This document shows, one piece after another, positions 1 to 5,038 of a stretch of 9,345 nt of DNA; the stretch's first letter is position 1; each line of letters opens with the position of its first letter. The notes beneath the pieces are model-generated. The model saw nothing but the letters and a program-made list of their open reading frames with translations, ran no database searches and had not been told where the DNA came from. The DNA comes from an uncultured archaeon (GTDB lineage Archaea; Korarchaeota; Korarchaeia; Korarchaeales; Korarchaeaceae): NCBI GenBank assembly GCA_938073845.1, contig CALJEO010000122.1, positions 1 through 9,345 on the forward strand. The letters run 5' to 3'. A program made the position numbers and the translations under genes.

Positions 1-230
1 GGCTGAGGATGATACACATAACTTACGGAACGGATGACAGCGCCGACGAGGTAGCCTCATGGTACGAAGATTACTTGACGCAGAGTGGCTGGCAGGTCAT
101 GACGACGGCGGAGGGTGGGGCGAAAAGCCTCTCATACGGTAAAGGGAACGCGATGATCTCCGTGAGCATCTCGTCAACGAGGGGCTATACCGAAGTAGGA
201 GTGAGGTATGAGGAATATAAGGGCTCCTAG
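1..230 (+). CDS. 3' end of an unrecognised protein, possibly cell-surface
   Basis: The reading frame is open from the first bases of the window (codons start at position 3) and ends at TAG 228-230, so this is probably the C-terminus of a longer gene that begins upstream. An ATG at 9 exists but has no clear ribosome site. The visible ~75 residues look like one small alpha/beta domain: a helix rich in acidic and aromatic residues (EVASWYEDYLTQSGW), then short beta strands with a basic turn (SYGKGNAMISVSI) and a final strand (TEVGVRYEEY). The pattern helix-WY-x-GW followed by a lone KGN strand recalls small repeat or tail domains seen in archaeal secreted or lipoprotein-like proteins, but I do not recognise the family and assign no function. 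No cysteines and no membrane segment are visible in this part. Confidence 0.6.
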   Translation, partial: LRMIHITYGTDDSADEVASWYEDYLTQSGWQVMTTAEGGAKSLSYGKGNAMISVSISSTRGYTEVGVRYEEYKGS

Positions 231-305
231 GAGGGACACTAAAATTAACATTGAGGCACTTTCACCCTCTTTGTGACGGGTCCCCCTCCAACAGCCTATT
301 CTGAA

Positions 306-314
306 ACTTTAAAA
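306..314 (+). promoter_or_regulatory. TATA-like box (ACTTTAAAA)
   Basis: The sequence ACTTTAAAAG in a GC-richer setting matches an archaeal TATA box. A start of transcription about 25 bases on would fall near 335-340, just before the stem-loop at 342-365. No good start codon with a ribosome site follows, so if the promoter is active the product could be a non-coding or vestigial transcript. Sequence pattern only. Confidence 0.35.
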
Positions 315-341
315 GCGGAATGGTTTAGGGAGGCATATCTA

Positions 342-365
342 CGCCAGAACCCGAGGATTTTGGCG
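342..365. other. 8-bp stem-loop
   Basis: CGCCAGAA (342-349) pairs with TTTTGGCG (358-365), giving eight pairs including one G-U, around an 8-base loop. It sits at the presumed 5' end of any transcript from the TATA-like box at 306. It could be an RNA hairpin or the sub-terminal palindrome that IS200/IS605-type elements carry near their left end. No choice between these can be made from this sequence alone. Confidence 0.4.
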
Positions 366-592
366 AGTCCTTAGCGTCAAAGTTTCTGTGGGACATGGGA
401 AAAGCGGATTGAGAGCGATATATCCTACCCTTAAAGAGTTAAAAGTTTCAGCGTTACCAGCGCATATAATATTTGAAATATCATGGTCAGGGGAGATAAT
501 TTTGGCAATTGAGGTCACGCCCTTGGAAATAATGGATCTGTGGAATACCGACGGCCCTGAGGGAAAGGATTTTTCGTCCCTAGGCGGTAGCA

Positions 593-781
593 ATGTGGAA
601 AGCCTTGGGCTCGTGGAGGCCCGTTGAAGCTCACGATGTTGGAAAATATCTGCTCACTTCACCGAGCACAGGTGGTGACACTTACCCCCTCACCTTGACA
701 AATGATCTCACGCGGGAGGTCAAGCCTCTGAGCCGGGATTCATCTCCACAGTGGAGAGATGGCCCTCCCATCTGTTGTTAA
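593..781 (+). pseudogene. Possible decayed tnpB (IS605-type) 3' end
   Basis: The frame from 593 (in a short GTG/ATG context, no ribosome site) ends at TAA 779-781 and encodes 62 residues. The stretch ALGSWRPVEAHDV followed by TYPLTLTNDLTREVKPL resembles, by eye, the low-complexity tail that follows the zinc ribbon in many archaeal TnpB proteins, where a PLT(V/L)T(N/D)-like segment is followed by a short hydrophilic end. The zinc-ribbon cysteines and the RuvC motifs that should precede it are absent, so if the resemblance is real this is only a fragment left by deletion and drift. A chance open frame remains quite possible. It is followed directly by a GC-rich foldable segment, the position where such elements carry their right end and guide-RNA scaffold. 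Confidence 0.3.
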
Positions 782-790
782 GAATATTCC

Positions 791-870
791 CCGTGATGTG
801 CGGTGAGTTGGGCCGGAGGCATGCGAAGCCCATGTGCCGCTCCCCGGCAGCGGAGAAGAGGTTCTTTTAG
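791..870 (+). ncRNA. GC-rich foldable segment; possible IS605 right end / omega-RNA scaffold remnant
   Basis: GCCGG (812-816) can pair with CCGGC (844-848), enclosing GGCA (818-821) with TGCC (835-838). An alternative helix CCGCT (837-841) with AGCGG (849-853) competes with it. The segment is GC-rich compared with the AT-richer stretch before it and ends in a run TTCTTTTAG (862-870). A structured GC-rich segment right behind a possible tnpB tail is where omega-RNA (the guide scaffold) and the right end lie in IS605-type elements. It could equally be a 3' structure or terminator for the converging minus-strand gene. This is inference from position and pairing only. Confidence 0.25.
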
Positions 871-890
871 AGCCGAAGCGGTAGTGCAAG

Positions 891-1652
891 CTACTCCTTC
901 AAACTTCGAAGTAATTGAACGAGCCTTTCAACTAAGTGCTCATGATAGATCCTCCCCTTCTCCGGATCAGCCTTAGTCGGGGTACCTATCACGGCATCTC
1001 CTGTTAGCTCCCTCAGGGCCCTCATCCTCTCCTCCGTGCTGGGAACGTAGCAAAGGGAGTCCTTGGGATTGAGCGGATCCGCGTAAATCACCCTCTCCGG
1101 AACGTAATCCCTGGCTTCGCTCATGTTAACAAGCCCAGGGAACTTGTGGAGCAAGTGAGAGGTCTCCATATCATCCCCATGACCGAAGGGCCCGAAGTCA
1201 ACCTTCTTCCTCAGCTCTAAGCTCATGTAAAGTGGATCGAATACTAAAGCGCTCACCTTCAGCTCCCTCTGAGCTCTCTCCGCCGCTATCTGGATCCAGG
1301 GGAGGTTAGCTAGCCTATGCCCGTTTATCAGCACGAACTTCCTGAATCCGTGCCTCGATAAGGAACTTATGATATCGTAGAGCACCTCTATGAGTACCTC
1401 TGGCCTCACGCTCACCGTCCCCGGGGCCACCATGTGATGAGGGCTCCAGCCGTACCAAAGGGGAGGGGCTATCACTACGCCCGTCCTCTCGCTAGCATCC
1501 TCAGCTAGAGCTATCGCTAGCAGGGAGTCCGTGCCCAGCGGGGCGTGCCTCCCGTGCTGCTCCGTGCTTCCAAGGGGTAAGATGATCCTATCGTCCTTCC
1601 GAAGGTAATCCTCAACCTCGGGCCACCTCATCTCGTGGAGCCACCTGGCCAA
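891..1652 (-). CDS. Creatininase-family metal-dependent amidohydrolase
   Basis: The family hydrolyses C-N bonds in small cyclic or formyl amides; members include creatininase, the archaeal riboflavin/F420 deformylase ArfB and the mycofactocin peptidase MftE. The N-terminal PLGSTEQHGRHAPLGTD block gives the metal ligands Glu31, His33 and Asp42 (numbering from the start chosen here), with the 2- and 9-residue spacing of Pseudomonas creatininase. Further on are INGH with His112, and GHGDDMETS near residues 158-165 with the expected acidic ligand. The usual NGHGGN loop is NGHRLANL here, so it is an atypical subfamily. I chose TTG at 1652-1650 because a full GGAGGTGAT ribosome site lies just upstream and the family homology begins a few residues later (MRWPEVE). 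The longer frame to ATG 1760 would add 36 unconserved residues, though a TATA-like box lies 28 bp before that ATG. It is divergent from the ECF transporter operon. Length, 253 residues, is normal. Substrate is unknown. Confidence 0.88.
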   Translation of the reverse strand: MARWLHEMRWPEVEDYLRKDDRIILPLGSTEQHGRHAPLGTDSLLAIALAEDASERTGVVIAPPLWYGWSPHHMVAPGTVSVRPEVLIEVLYDIISSLSRHGFRKFVLINGHRLANLPWIQIAAERAQRELKVSALVFDPLYMSLELRKKVDFGPFGHGDDMETSHLLHKFPGLVNMSEARDYVPERVIYADPLNPKDSLCYVPSTEERMRALRELTGDAVIGTPTKADPEKGRIYHEHLVERLVQLLRSLKE

Positions 1653-1655
1653 GGC

Positions 1656-1664
1656 ATCACCTCC
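1656..1664 (-). promoter_or_regulatory. Strong ribosome binding site that decides a TTG start
   Basis: On the minus strand the sequence reads GGAGGTGAT, a nine-base match to the complement of the archaeal 16S rRNA 3' end, followed after GCC by TTG. This is the main reason to start the creatininase gene at 1652 and not at the upstream ATG 1760. Confidence 0.65.
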
Positions 1665-1784
1665 GCCGACCGAAGCCCTGACACGTTTTAACAATTTCAC
1701 CGAGGTTACGTTGAGCCATCTTGAGCCCCTCGATGCTATGAGAAGCATCATATCCTTCATTTAGGCCATCCACCCATCGAGAAG

Positions 1785-1800
1785 ATATAAAAACGTTTTT
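1785..1800. promoter_or_regulatory. Shared TATA-like box and 12-bp palindrome between divergent genes
   Basis: ATATAAAAA (1785-1793) is a TATA-like box on the plus strand, and its complement TTTTTATAT serves the minus strand equally well. It runs into the perfect palindrome AAAAACGTTTTT (1789-1800). On the minus strand it lies about 28 bp before ATG 1760; on the plus strand it lies about 65 bp before GTG 1853. The palindrome could be a regulator site controlling both directions, so the creatininase gene and the ECF operon may be co-regulated. Inference from sequence pattern. Confidence 0.4.
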
Positions 1801-1834
1801 GATGCGAGTTTCGATTCTCCTCATCTCCCTAAAT

Positions 1835-1846
1835 CCTTTTAAAATG
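1835..1846 (+). promoter_or_regulatory. TATA-like box of the ECF operon
   Basis: CCTTTTAAAATG is a good archaeal TATA-like box. With the usual ~25-base spacing transcription would begin near 1865, which coincides with an in-frame GTG at 1865 (and another at 1871) and would give a leaderless message. If so the GTG at 1853 would not be in the transcript. The alternative is the box at 1785 with a short leader, but no ribosome site precedes 1853. Confidence 0.45.
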
Positions 1847-1852
1847 CGTTAG

Positions 1853-3490
1853 GTGCCTTCCAACGTGGCCGTGGAGATAAGGGACCTCACGTTCACATAC
1901 TCGAACAGGGAGGAGCCCGCCCTCAAAGGGGTATCTCTCAGAATAGAGGAGGGGGAGACCGTCCTACTCTTAGGGAGGAGTGGGAGCGGTAAATCTACCC
2001 TGATAAAGGCTATAAATGGCCTGATCCCGAACAGGTATGAGGGGACCTACGAGGGGGAGGTCAGCGTCCTGGGCGTTACTGTTGAGGGAGCGAGCCTCTC
2101 CAAGCTCTCGAGATTGGTTGGTACCGTGATGCAGGAGGTCAGTAAGCAGCTGGTACTCCCTAAGGTCGAGGATGATGTCTCATTCGGGCCCTGCAACCTC
2201 TGCTTTCCTAGGGATGAGATCAGGAGGAGGGTTGAGCTCTCCCTAGCCAGTGTGAGCGCCCTTCACTTGAGGGAGAGGGACGTCAATGAACTGAGCGGAG
2301 GGGAGAGGCAGAGGGTGGCTATAGCTGGTATCCTGGCGATGGATCCCCCAATAGTGCTGATGGACGAGCCCCTCGCCAACCTCGATAGCGAGGGGGTTAG
2401 GCTGGTTCAGGAGCAGATTAGGATGCTCAAGGAGAGGGGGAAGACCCTGATAATAGCTGAGCATAGGACCGAGGAGGTGCTCGAGGTGGGAGTGGACAGG
2501 ATGCTCTTCATGGAGGAGGGAAGGATAGTCAAGGAGATGAGGAGGGAGGAGGAGCTTAGGGAGCTATTAGGGATCGTGAAGGTTCCGGCCAGGGCCCTCG
2601 TGAGGAGCTGCAGGGGGAGTCCTGATTGGAGCTACGATAGAACTAGAAGCGATAAGATCGCCATCAAGGTGGAGGAACTGAGCTTTGATTATGATGGGAG
2701 GGAGGTTATAAGGGATCTGAGCTTGGAGGTGAGGGAGGGGGAGAGGATAGCGCTGCTTGGAAACAACGGAGCTGGGAAGAGCACTCTAGCTAAGCTCATC
2801 ATGGGGATACTGAAGCCGAGGAGGGGGAGGGTCCTTGTCTACGGGATGGACACGCGCGAGAAGGAGGTGTATGAGCTAGCTAACTACGTGGGTCTCGTCT
2901 TTCAGGATCCTTTCAGCATGCTCTTCGCAAGAACCGTTGAGGAGGAGCTTTCATACGGCCCCAGTAACCTTGGAGTGATCCCCAGCGATTTGAGGGAACG
3001 CGTCCTGGAAGTCGCATCGAGGTGCGGCATAAGTCATCTTCTCAACCACTCCCCCTTCGCCTCGAGCTACGGTGAGAAGAAGAGGATCGCTGTCGCCTCC
3101 ATCCTAACGATGAAACCTAAGGTGCTCATACTGGATGAGCCGACCGCGGGACAGGATTACGCGAGCTATACAGCATTCATGGAATTCATAAGTAGCCTTA
3201 TGGGGGCCGTCAAGACGGTAATAGTGATAACGCACGATACGGACCTAGCGATAGAGTACACCGACAGGACCGTGATACTCTCCGACGGCCGCCTGGTAGC
3301 TGACGGCCCCACCAGGGAGGTGCTGGCTAAGGAGGAGTATCTGAGAGCTGGGAGGATAAGGGAGACCAGTTTGGTCAGGGTGGGTAGGGAGTTAACTGAT
3401 GGTAGGGCTGTTCTCAGGCTTAAGGAGGTCCTGGAACTCTGCTCCTTCTACGAAAAGCATATAACTGATAGCTACGCGCCAAGCGGGTGA
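1853..3490 (+). CDS. ecfA: ECF transporter fused double ATPase (CbiO/EcfA-type)
   Basis: One chain carries two complete ABC ATPase domains and would power an energy-coupling-factor vitamin or metal importer at the inner face of the membrane. Domain 1: Walker A GRSGSGKST 41-49, Q-loop Gln94, signature LSGGERQ 147-153, Walker B with Glu172, H-loop His204. Domain 2: Walker A GNNGAGKST 303-311, Gln351, variant signature SSYGEKK 404-410, Walker B with Glu429, His461. The Tyr in the second signature is common in this family (LSYGQKK). A linker lies at about 240-268 and a C-terminal tail of about 55 residues follows domain 2. An unusual CNLC pair (Cys114, Cys117) replaces the usual non-cysteine residues after FGP in domain 1. 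The start is uncertain: GTG 1853 is the longest, but GTG 1865 or 1871 fits a leaderless transcript and the usual N-terminus (VEIRDLTFTY). The gene overlaps the next by four bases, indicating translational coupling. Close parallels are YkoD and other fused EcfA proteins in dedicated ECF systems. Confidence 0.93.
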   Translation: MPSNVAVEIRDLTFTYSNREEPALKGVSLRIEEGETVLLLGRSGSGKSTLIKAINGLIPNRYEGTYEGEVSVLGVTVEGASLSKLSRLVGTVMQEVSKQLVLPKVEDDVSFGPCNLCFPRDEIRRRVELSLASVSALHLRERDVNELSGGERQRVAIAGILAMDPPIVLMDEPLANLDSEGVRLVQEQIRMLKERGKTLIIAEHRTEEVLEVGVDRMLFMEEGRIVKEMRREEELRELLGIVKVPARALVRSCRGSPDWSYDRTRSDKIAIKVEELSFDYDGREVIRDLSLEVREGERIALLGNNGAGKSTLAKLIMGILKPRRGRVLVYGMDTREKEVYELANYVGLVFQDPFSMLFARTVEEELSYGPSNLGVIPSDLRERVLEVASRCGISHLLNHSPFASSYGEKKRIAVASILTMKPKVLILDEPTAGQDYASYTAFMEFISSLMGAVKTVIVITHDTDLAIEYTDRTVILSDGRLVADGPTREVLAKEEYLRAGRIRETSLVRVGRELTDGRAVLRLKEVLELCSFYEKHITDSYAPSG

Positions 3491-4056
3491 GTCCCATGGG
3501 TGAGAGAAGGACCCTCTCCACGACGGGCATCGTGGCTATGGCCATAGGGACAGCCCTCTACGCAGCTTTTAACGTGTTCTTCAACATCCTTCAGCTTCCC
3601 GGGACCCAGTTAGTTGCTCTGAGGCCGAGCGTAGCTATCCCCATGTTCTTCGGTTACACCTTCGGCCCCGTGGTGGGCTTCGTGTCTGGCTTCCTGGGGA
3701 ACGTGATAAGCGATGCGATAAGCTGGGGAGGATTCTGGTGGAATTGGGACGTTGGAAACGGCTTGCTAGGTCTTATCCCTGGTTTGGCACCTTACTTCAT
3801 CTCTAAGGAGGATGTATTCAGGAGGAGGGGTTACCTGGTCTGCGCGGTACTCGCTATCGTAGCATCCATAGTGGGGATGGGCTTTGCCGCCTACACGGAC
3901 TACCTATTCGGCTACGGTATCTCAACGATAGAGGAAGCTACTTACGCGCTATTCCTCCCCGCGGCAGTCACTGATGCGATAAACGGGGCGATAATAACCC
4001 CAATACTCGTCGCAGCTTACGCATCCGCTGCTAGAGGGAGGGCGAGGAGAATCTGA
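3487..4056 (+). CDS. ECF transporter substrate-binding S component (UPF0397-like)
   Basis: This small membrane protein (189 residues) binds the vitamin-like substrate and topples in the membrane when coupled to EcfT. About five to six hydrophobic segments are visible: ~13-35, ~48-70, ~88-104, ~117-136, ~152-180. The most telling block, residues 46-100, has LRPSVAIPMFFGYTFGPVVG, then GFLGN, an aspartate, WWNW and NGLLGLIPG; this is the pattern of the UPF0397 group, labelled 'ECF-type riboflavin transporter S component' in databases. That label is a family name, and I do not take riboflavin as shown. Starts are GTG 3487 in a GTGA overlap with the ATPase stop, or ATG 3496 three codons on; GGGTGA just upstream is a weak ribosome site. 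It sits between the ATPase and EcfT genes and is followed one base later by ecfT, so the three are one operon. Confidence 0.85.
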   Translation: MSPMGERRTLSTTGIVAMAIGTALYAAFNVFFNILQLPGTQLVALRPSVAIPMFFGYTFGPVVGFVSGFLGNVISDAISWGGFWWNWDVGNGLLGLIPGLAPYFISKEDVFRRRGYLVCAVLAIVASIVGMGFAAYTDYLFGYGISTIEEATYALFLPAAVTDAINGAIITPILVAAYASAARGRARRI

Positions 4057-4057
4057 G

Positions 4058-4831
4058 ATGTCGACCAGGCTCATCAGGTACATAGAGGGCGAAAGCTTAG
4101 TGCATAGGCTGGATCCCAGGGCCAAGCTCACTTTCATCTTTTTCATGGTTTTTAGCCTCACTCTAGCCTCCCAAATACTCTCGATCATTCCCTTACTCGC
4201 GATCTCACTGGTCTTCTATTCATCAGCCAAGCTACCCTGGAGCAAGACCAAGGCAACCTGGAAGTTCATCCTGGTAATAATAGTGATCCTCTCCCTGCTC
4301 AACTACCTGACGATAGTTTTGCTTTACAGCGAGGGTCCCATCCTGGAGAGATTGGCTTCCCCCAATGCCGTTAGGAAAGCCCTGATGCCCGTACTGAAGC
4401 TCCTCTCCCTGGCACTGGTCACAGCTACTCTGGTGTTCACGACACCACCTAACCTCTACGCACCTGCCCTGGGGCAGATGGGCTTCCCCTATAGAGCTGC
4501 TTACGTGATACAGCTCGCGTTGAGATACGTGCCTGAGTTCATGGCTGAGATGGGCAGGACGCTGGAGGCTCAGATGGCCAGGGGATTCAGGCCGAGAGGG
4601 GGGAGGAATCCTCTAGCCAGGATCCTCTCCGTGGTCCCATTGGTGGTTCCAGTTACGGTATCCGCAACGCTCTCGATATACGACATAGCGGATTCGATGG
4701 AGCTGAGGGGCTTCGGTGAGGAGAGGTGCCATACATGGTACAGGGAGCTGAAGCTGAGCAAATGGGATAAGCTCCTTTTAGTGCTCTCTTACTCGCTGGG
4801 CGCGATATACATCTTGCTCTTTATGATCTGA
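4058..4831 (+). CDS. ecfT: ECF transporter transmembrane coupling protein EcfT (CbiQ-type)
   Basis: EcfT joins the ATPases to the S component. The N-terminal motif HRLDPRAKL (16-24) is diagnostic of the family. Membrane segments lie at about 24-55, 68-90 and 112-130, with a short one at 237-256. The long cytoplasmic helices that dock on the ATPases carry the two coupling motifs: MARGFRP (173-179) and MELRGFG (214-220). The second motif has Leu where most members have Ala (ARG), a mild variation. At 257 residues the length is usual. ATG 4058 lies one base after the stop of the S-component gene, so the two are probably translated in succession. A hairpin just after the stop suggests that the operon ends here. 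Confidence 0.92.
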   Translation: MSTRLIRYIEGESLVHRLDPRAKLTFIFFMVFSLTLASQILSIIPLLAISLVFYSSAKLPWSKTKATWKFILVIIVILSLLNYLTIVLLYSEGPILERLASPNAVRKALMPVLKLLSLALVTATLVFTTPPNLYAPALGQMGFPYRAAYVIQLALRYVPEFMAEMGRTLEAQMARGFRPRGGRNPLARILSVVPLVVPVTVSATLSIYDIADSMELRGFGEERCHTWYRELKLSKWDKLLLVLSYSLGAIYILLFMI

Positions 4832-4845
4832 TATCCCCGAAGCTG

Positions 4846-4872
4846 CCCCATCCTCGAGCGAGGGATATGGGG
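4846..4872 (+). terminator. Stem-loop after the ECF operon
   Basis: CCCCATCCTC (4846-4855) pairs with GAGG (4860-4863) and ATGGGG (4867-4872), giving ten pairs with a three-base bulge and a GAGC tetraloop. It begins 15 bases after the ecfT stop. A pyrimidine/AT-rich run (GTATTTATCTT) follows at 4881. Two competing pairings exist: ATATCCC 4831-4837 with GGGATAT 4862-4868, and ATCCTC 4850-4855 with GAGGAT 4872-4877. Archaeal termination usually depends on T-runs more than on hairpins, so this could be a 3'-end stabilising structure instead. Confidence 0.45.
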
Positions 4873-4934
4873 AGGATAGGGTATTTATCTTGAAGCTTTC
4901 ATCGTGGACCTCCGGATATAAGGTAAAAATTACT

Positions 4935-4965
4935 AAAATTTAACTTATAATATGATATAAATTTT
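4935..4965 (+). promoter_or_regulatory. AT-rich promoter with an 8-bp inverted repeat
   Basis: AAAATTTA (4935-4942) and TAAATTTT (4958-4965) form a perfect inverted repeat with arm centres 23 bp apart, about two helical turns. The right arm overlaps a TATA-like box, GATATAAATTTT (4954-4965). A repressor dimer bound here would block TBP, so this is a candidate operator for the second ABC importer. A-T richness makes chance repeats more likely, so confidence is moderate. Confidence 0.4.
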
Positions 4966-4999
4966 CCATAAAAACCGTGGCCAAATGTGCTAGCTGAAG

Positions 5000-5011
5000 G
5001 AATTTTATTTT
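5000..5011 (+). promoter_or_regulatory. Second TATA-like box near the binding-protein gene
   Basis: GAATTTTATTTTA is a possible alternative TATA box. Transcription from it would start near 5030, giving an almost leaderless message beginning at the ribosome-site-like GGGGATCC before TTG 5039. It competes with the box at 4954, which would give a leader of about 55 bases. Confidence 0.3.
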
Positions 5012-5029
5012 ACACGCACCAAGCGGGCC

Positions 5030-5037
5030 GGGGATCC
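5030..5037 (+). promoter_or_regulatory. Ribosome-site-like GGGGATCC deciding a TTG start
   Basis: GGGGATCC differs by one base from GGTGATCC, the 3' half of the sequence complementary to the 16S rRNA end, and ends one base before TTG 5039. This phasing is right for pairing that extends close to the start codon, and supports TTG as the start of the binding protein. Confidence 0.45.
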
Positions 5038-5038
5038 G

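Larger units (their letters stand above)
231..890. other. 660-bp stretch without a convincing intact gene; possible mobile-element remnant
   Basis: Between the first gene and the minus-strand creatininase gene no reading frame looks like a conserved protein. In order it contains a short pyrimidine-rich segment after the first gene, a TATA-like box, a stem-loop, a plus-strand frame open from 313 to 627 with no recognisable motif, a second frame at 593-781, and a GC-rich foldable segment to about 870. Base composition in 400-590 is more AT-rich and less purine-biased than in the neighbouring genes, which fits non-coding or decayed sequence. The parts are listed separately below with their own confidence. 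Confidence 0.5.

Noticed and set aside
339..593. Minus-strand open frame of 84 codons
   Set aside because: No recognisable motif, no ribosome site, and it is antisense to an equally unconvincing plus-strand frame in a region of drift.
388..627. Plus-strand frame starting at GTG 388, open back to 313
   Set aside because: No domain recognised, no ribosome site and neighbour-unlike codon use. It is described only as part of the gene-less region.
793..853. C/D-box small RNA, from the box-C-like GTGATGT at 793
   Set aside because: No box D (CTGA) or internal boxes occur at suitable distance.
335..870. RNase P RNA or signal-recognition-particle RNA gene
   Set aside because: The universally conserved segments of these RNAs were looked for by eye and are not present.
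4832..5038. TPP or other known riboswitch before the second importer
   Set aside because: The conserved CTGAGA and the other THI-box segments are absent, and the region is mostly AT-rich promoter-like DNA.
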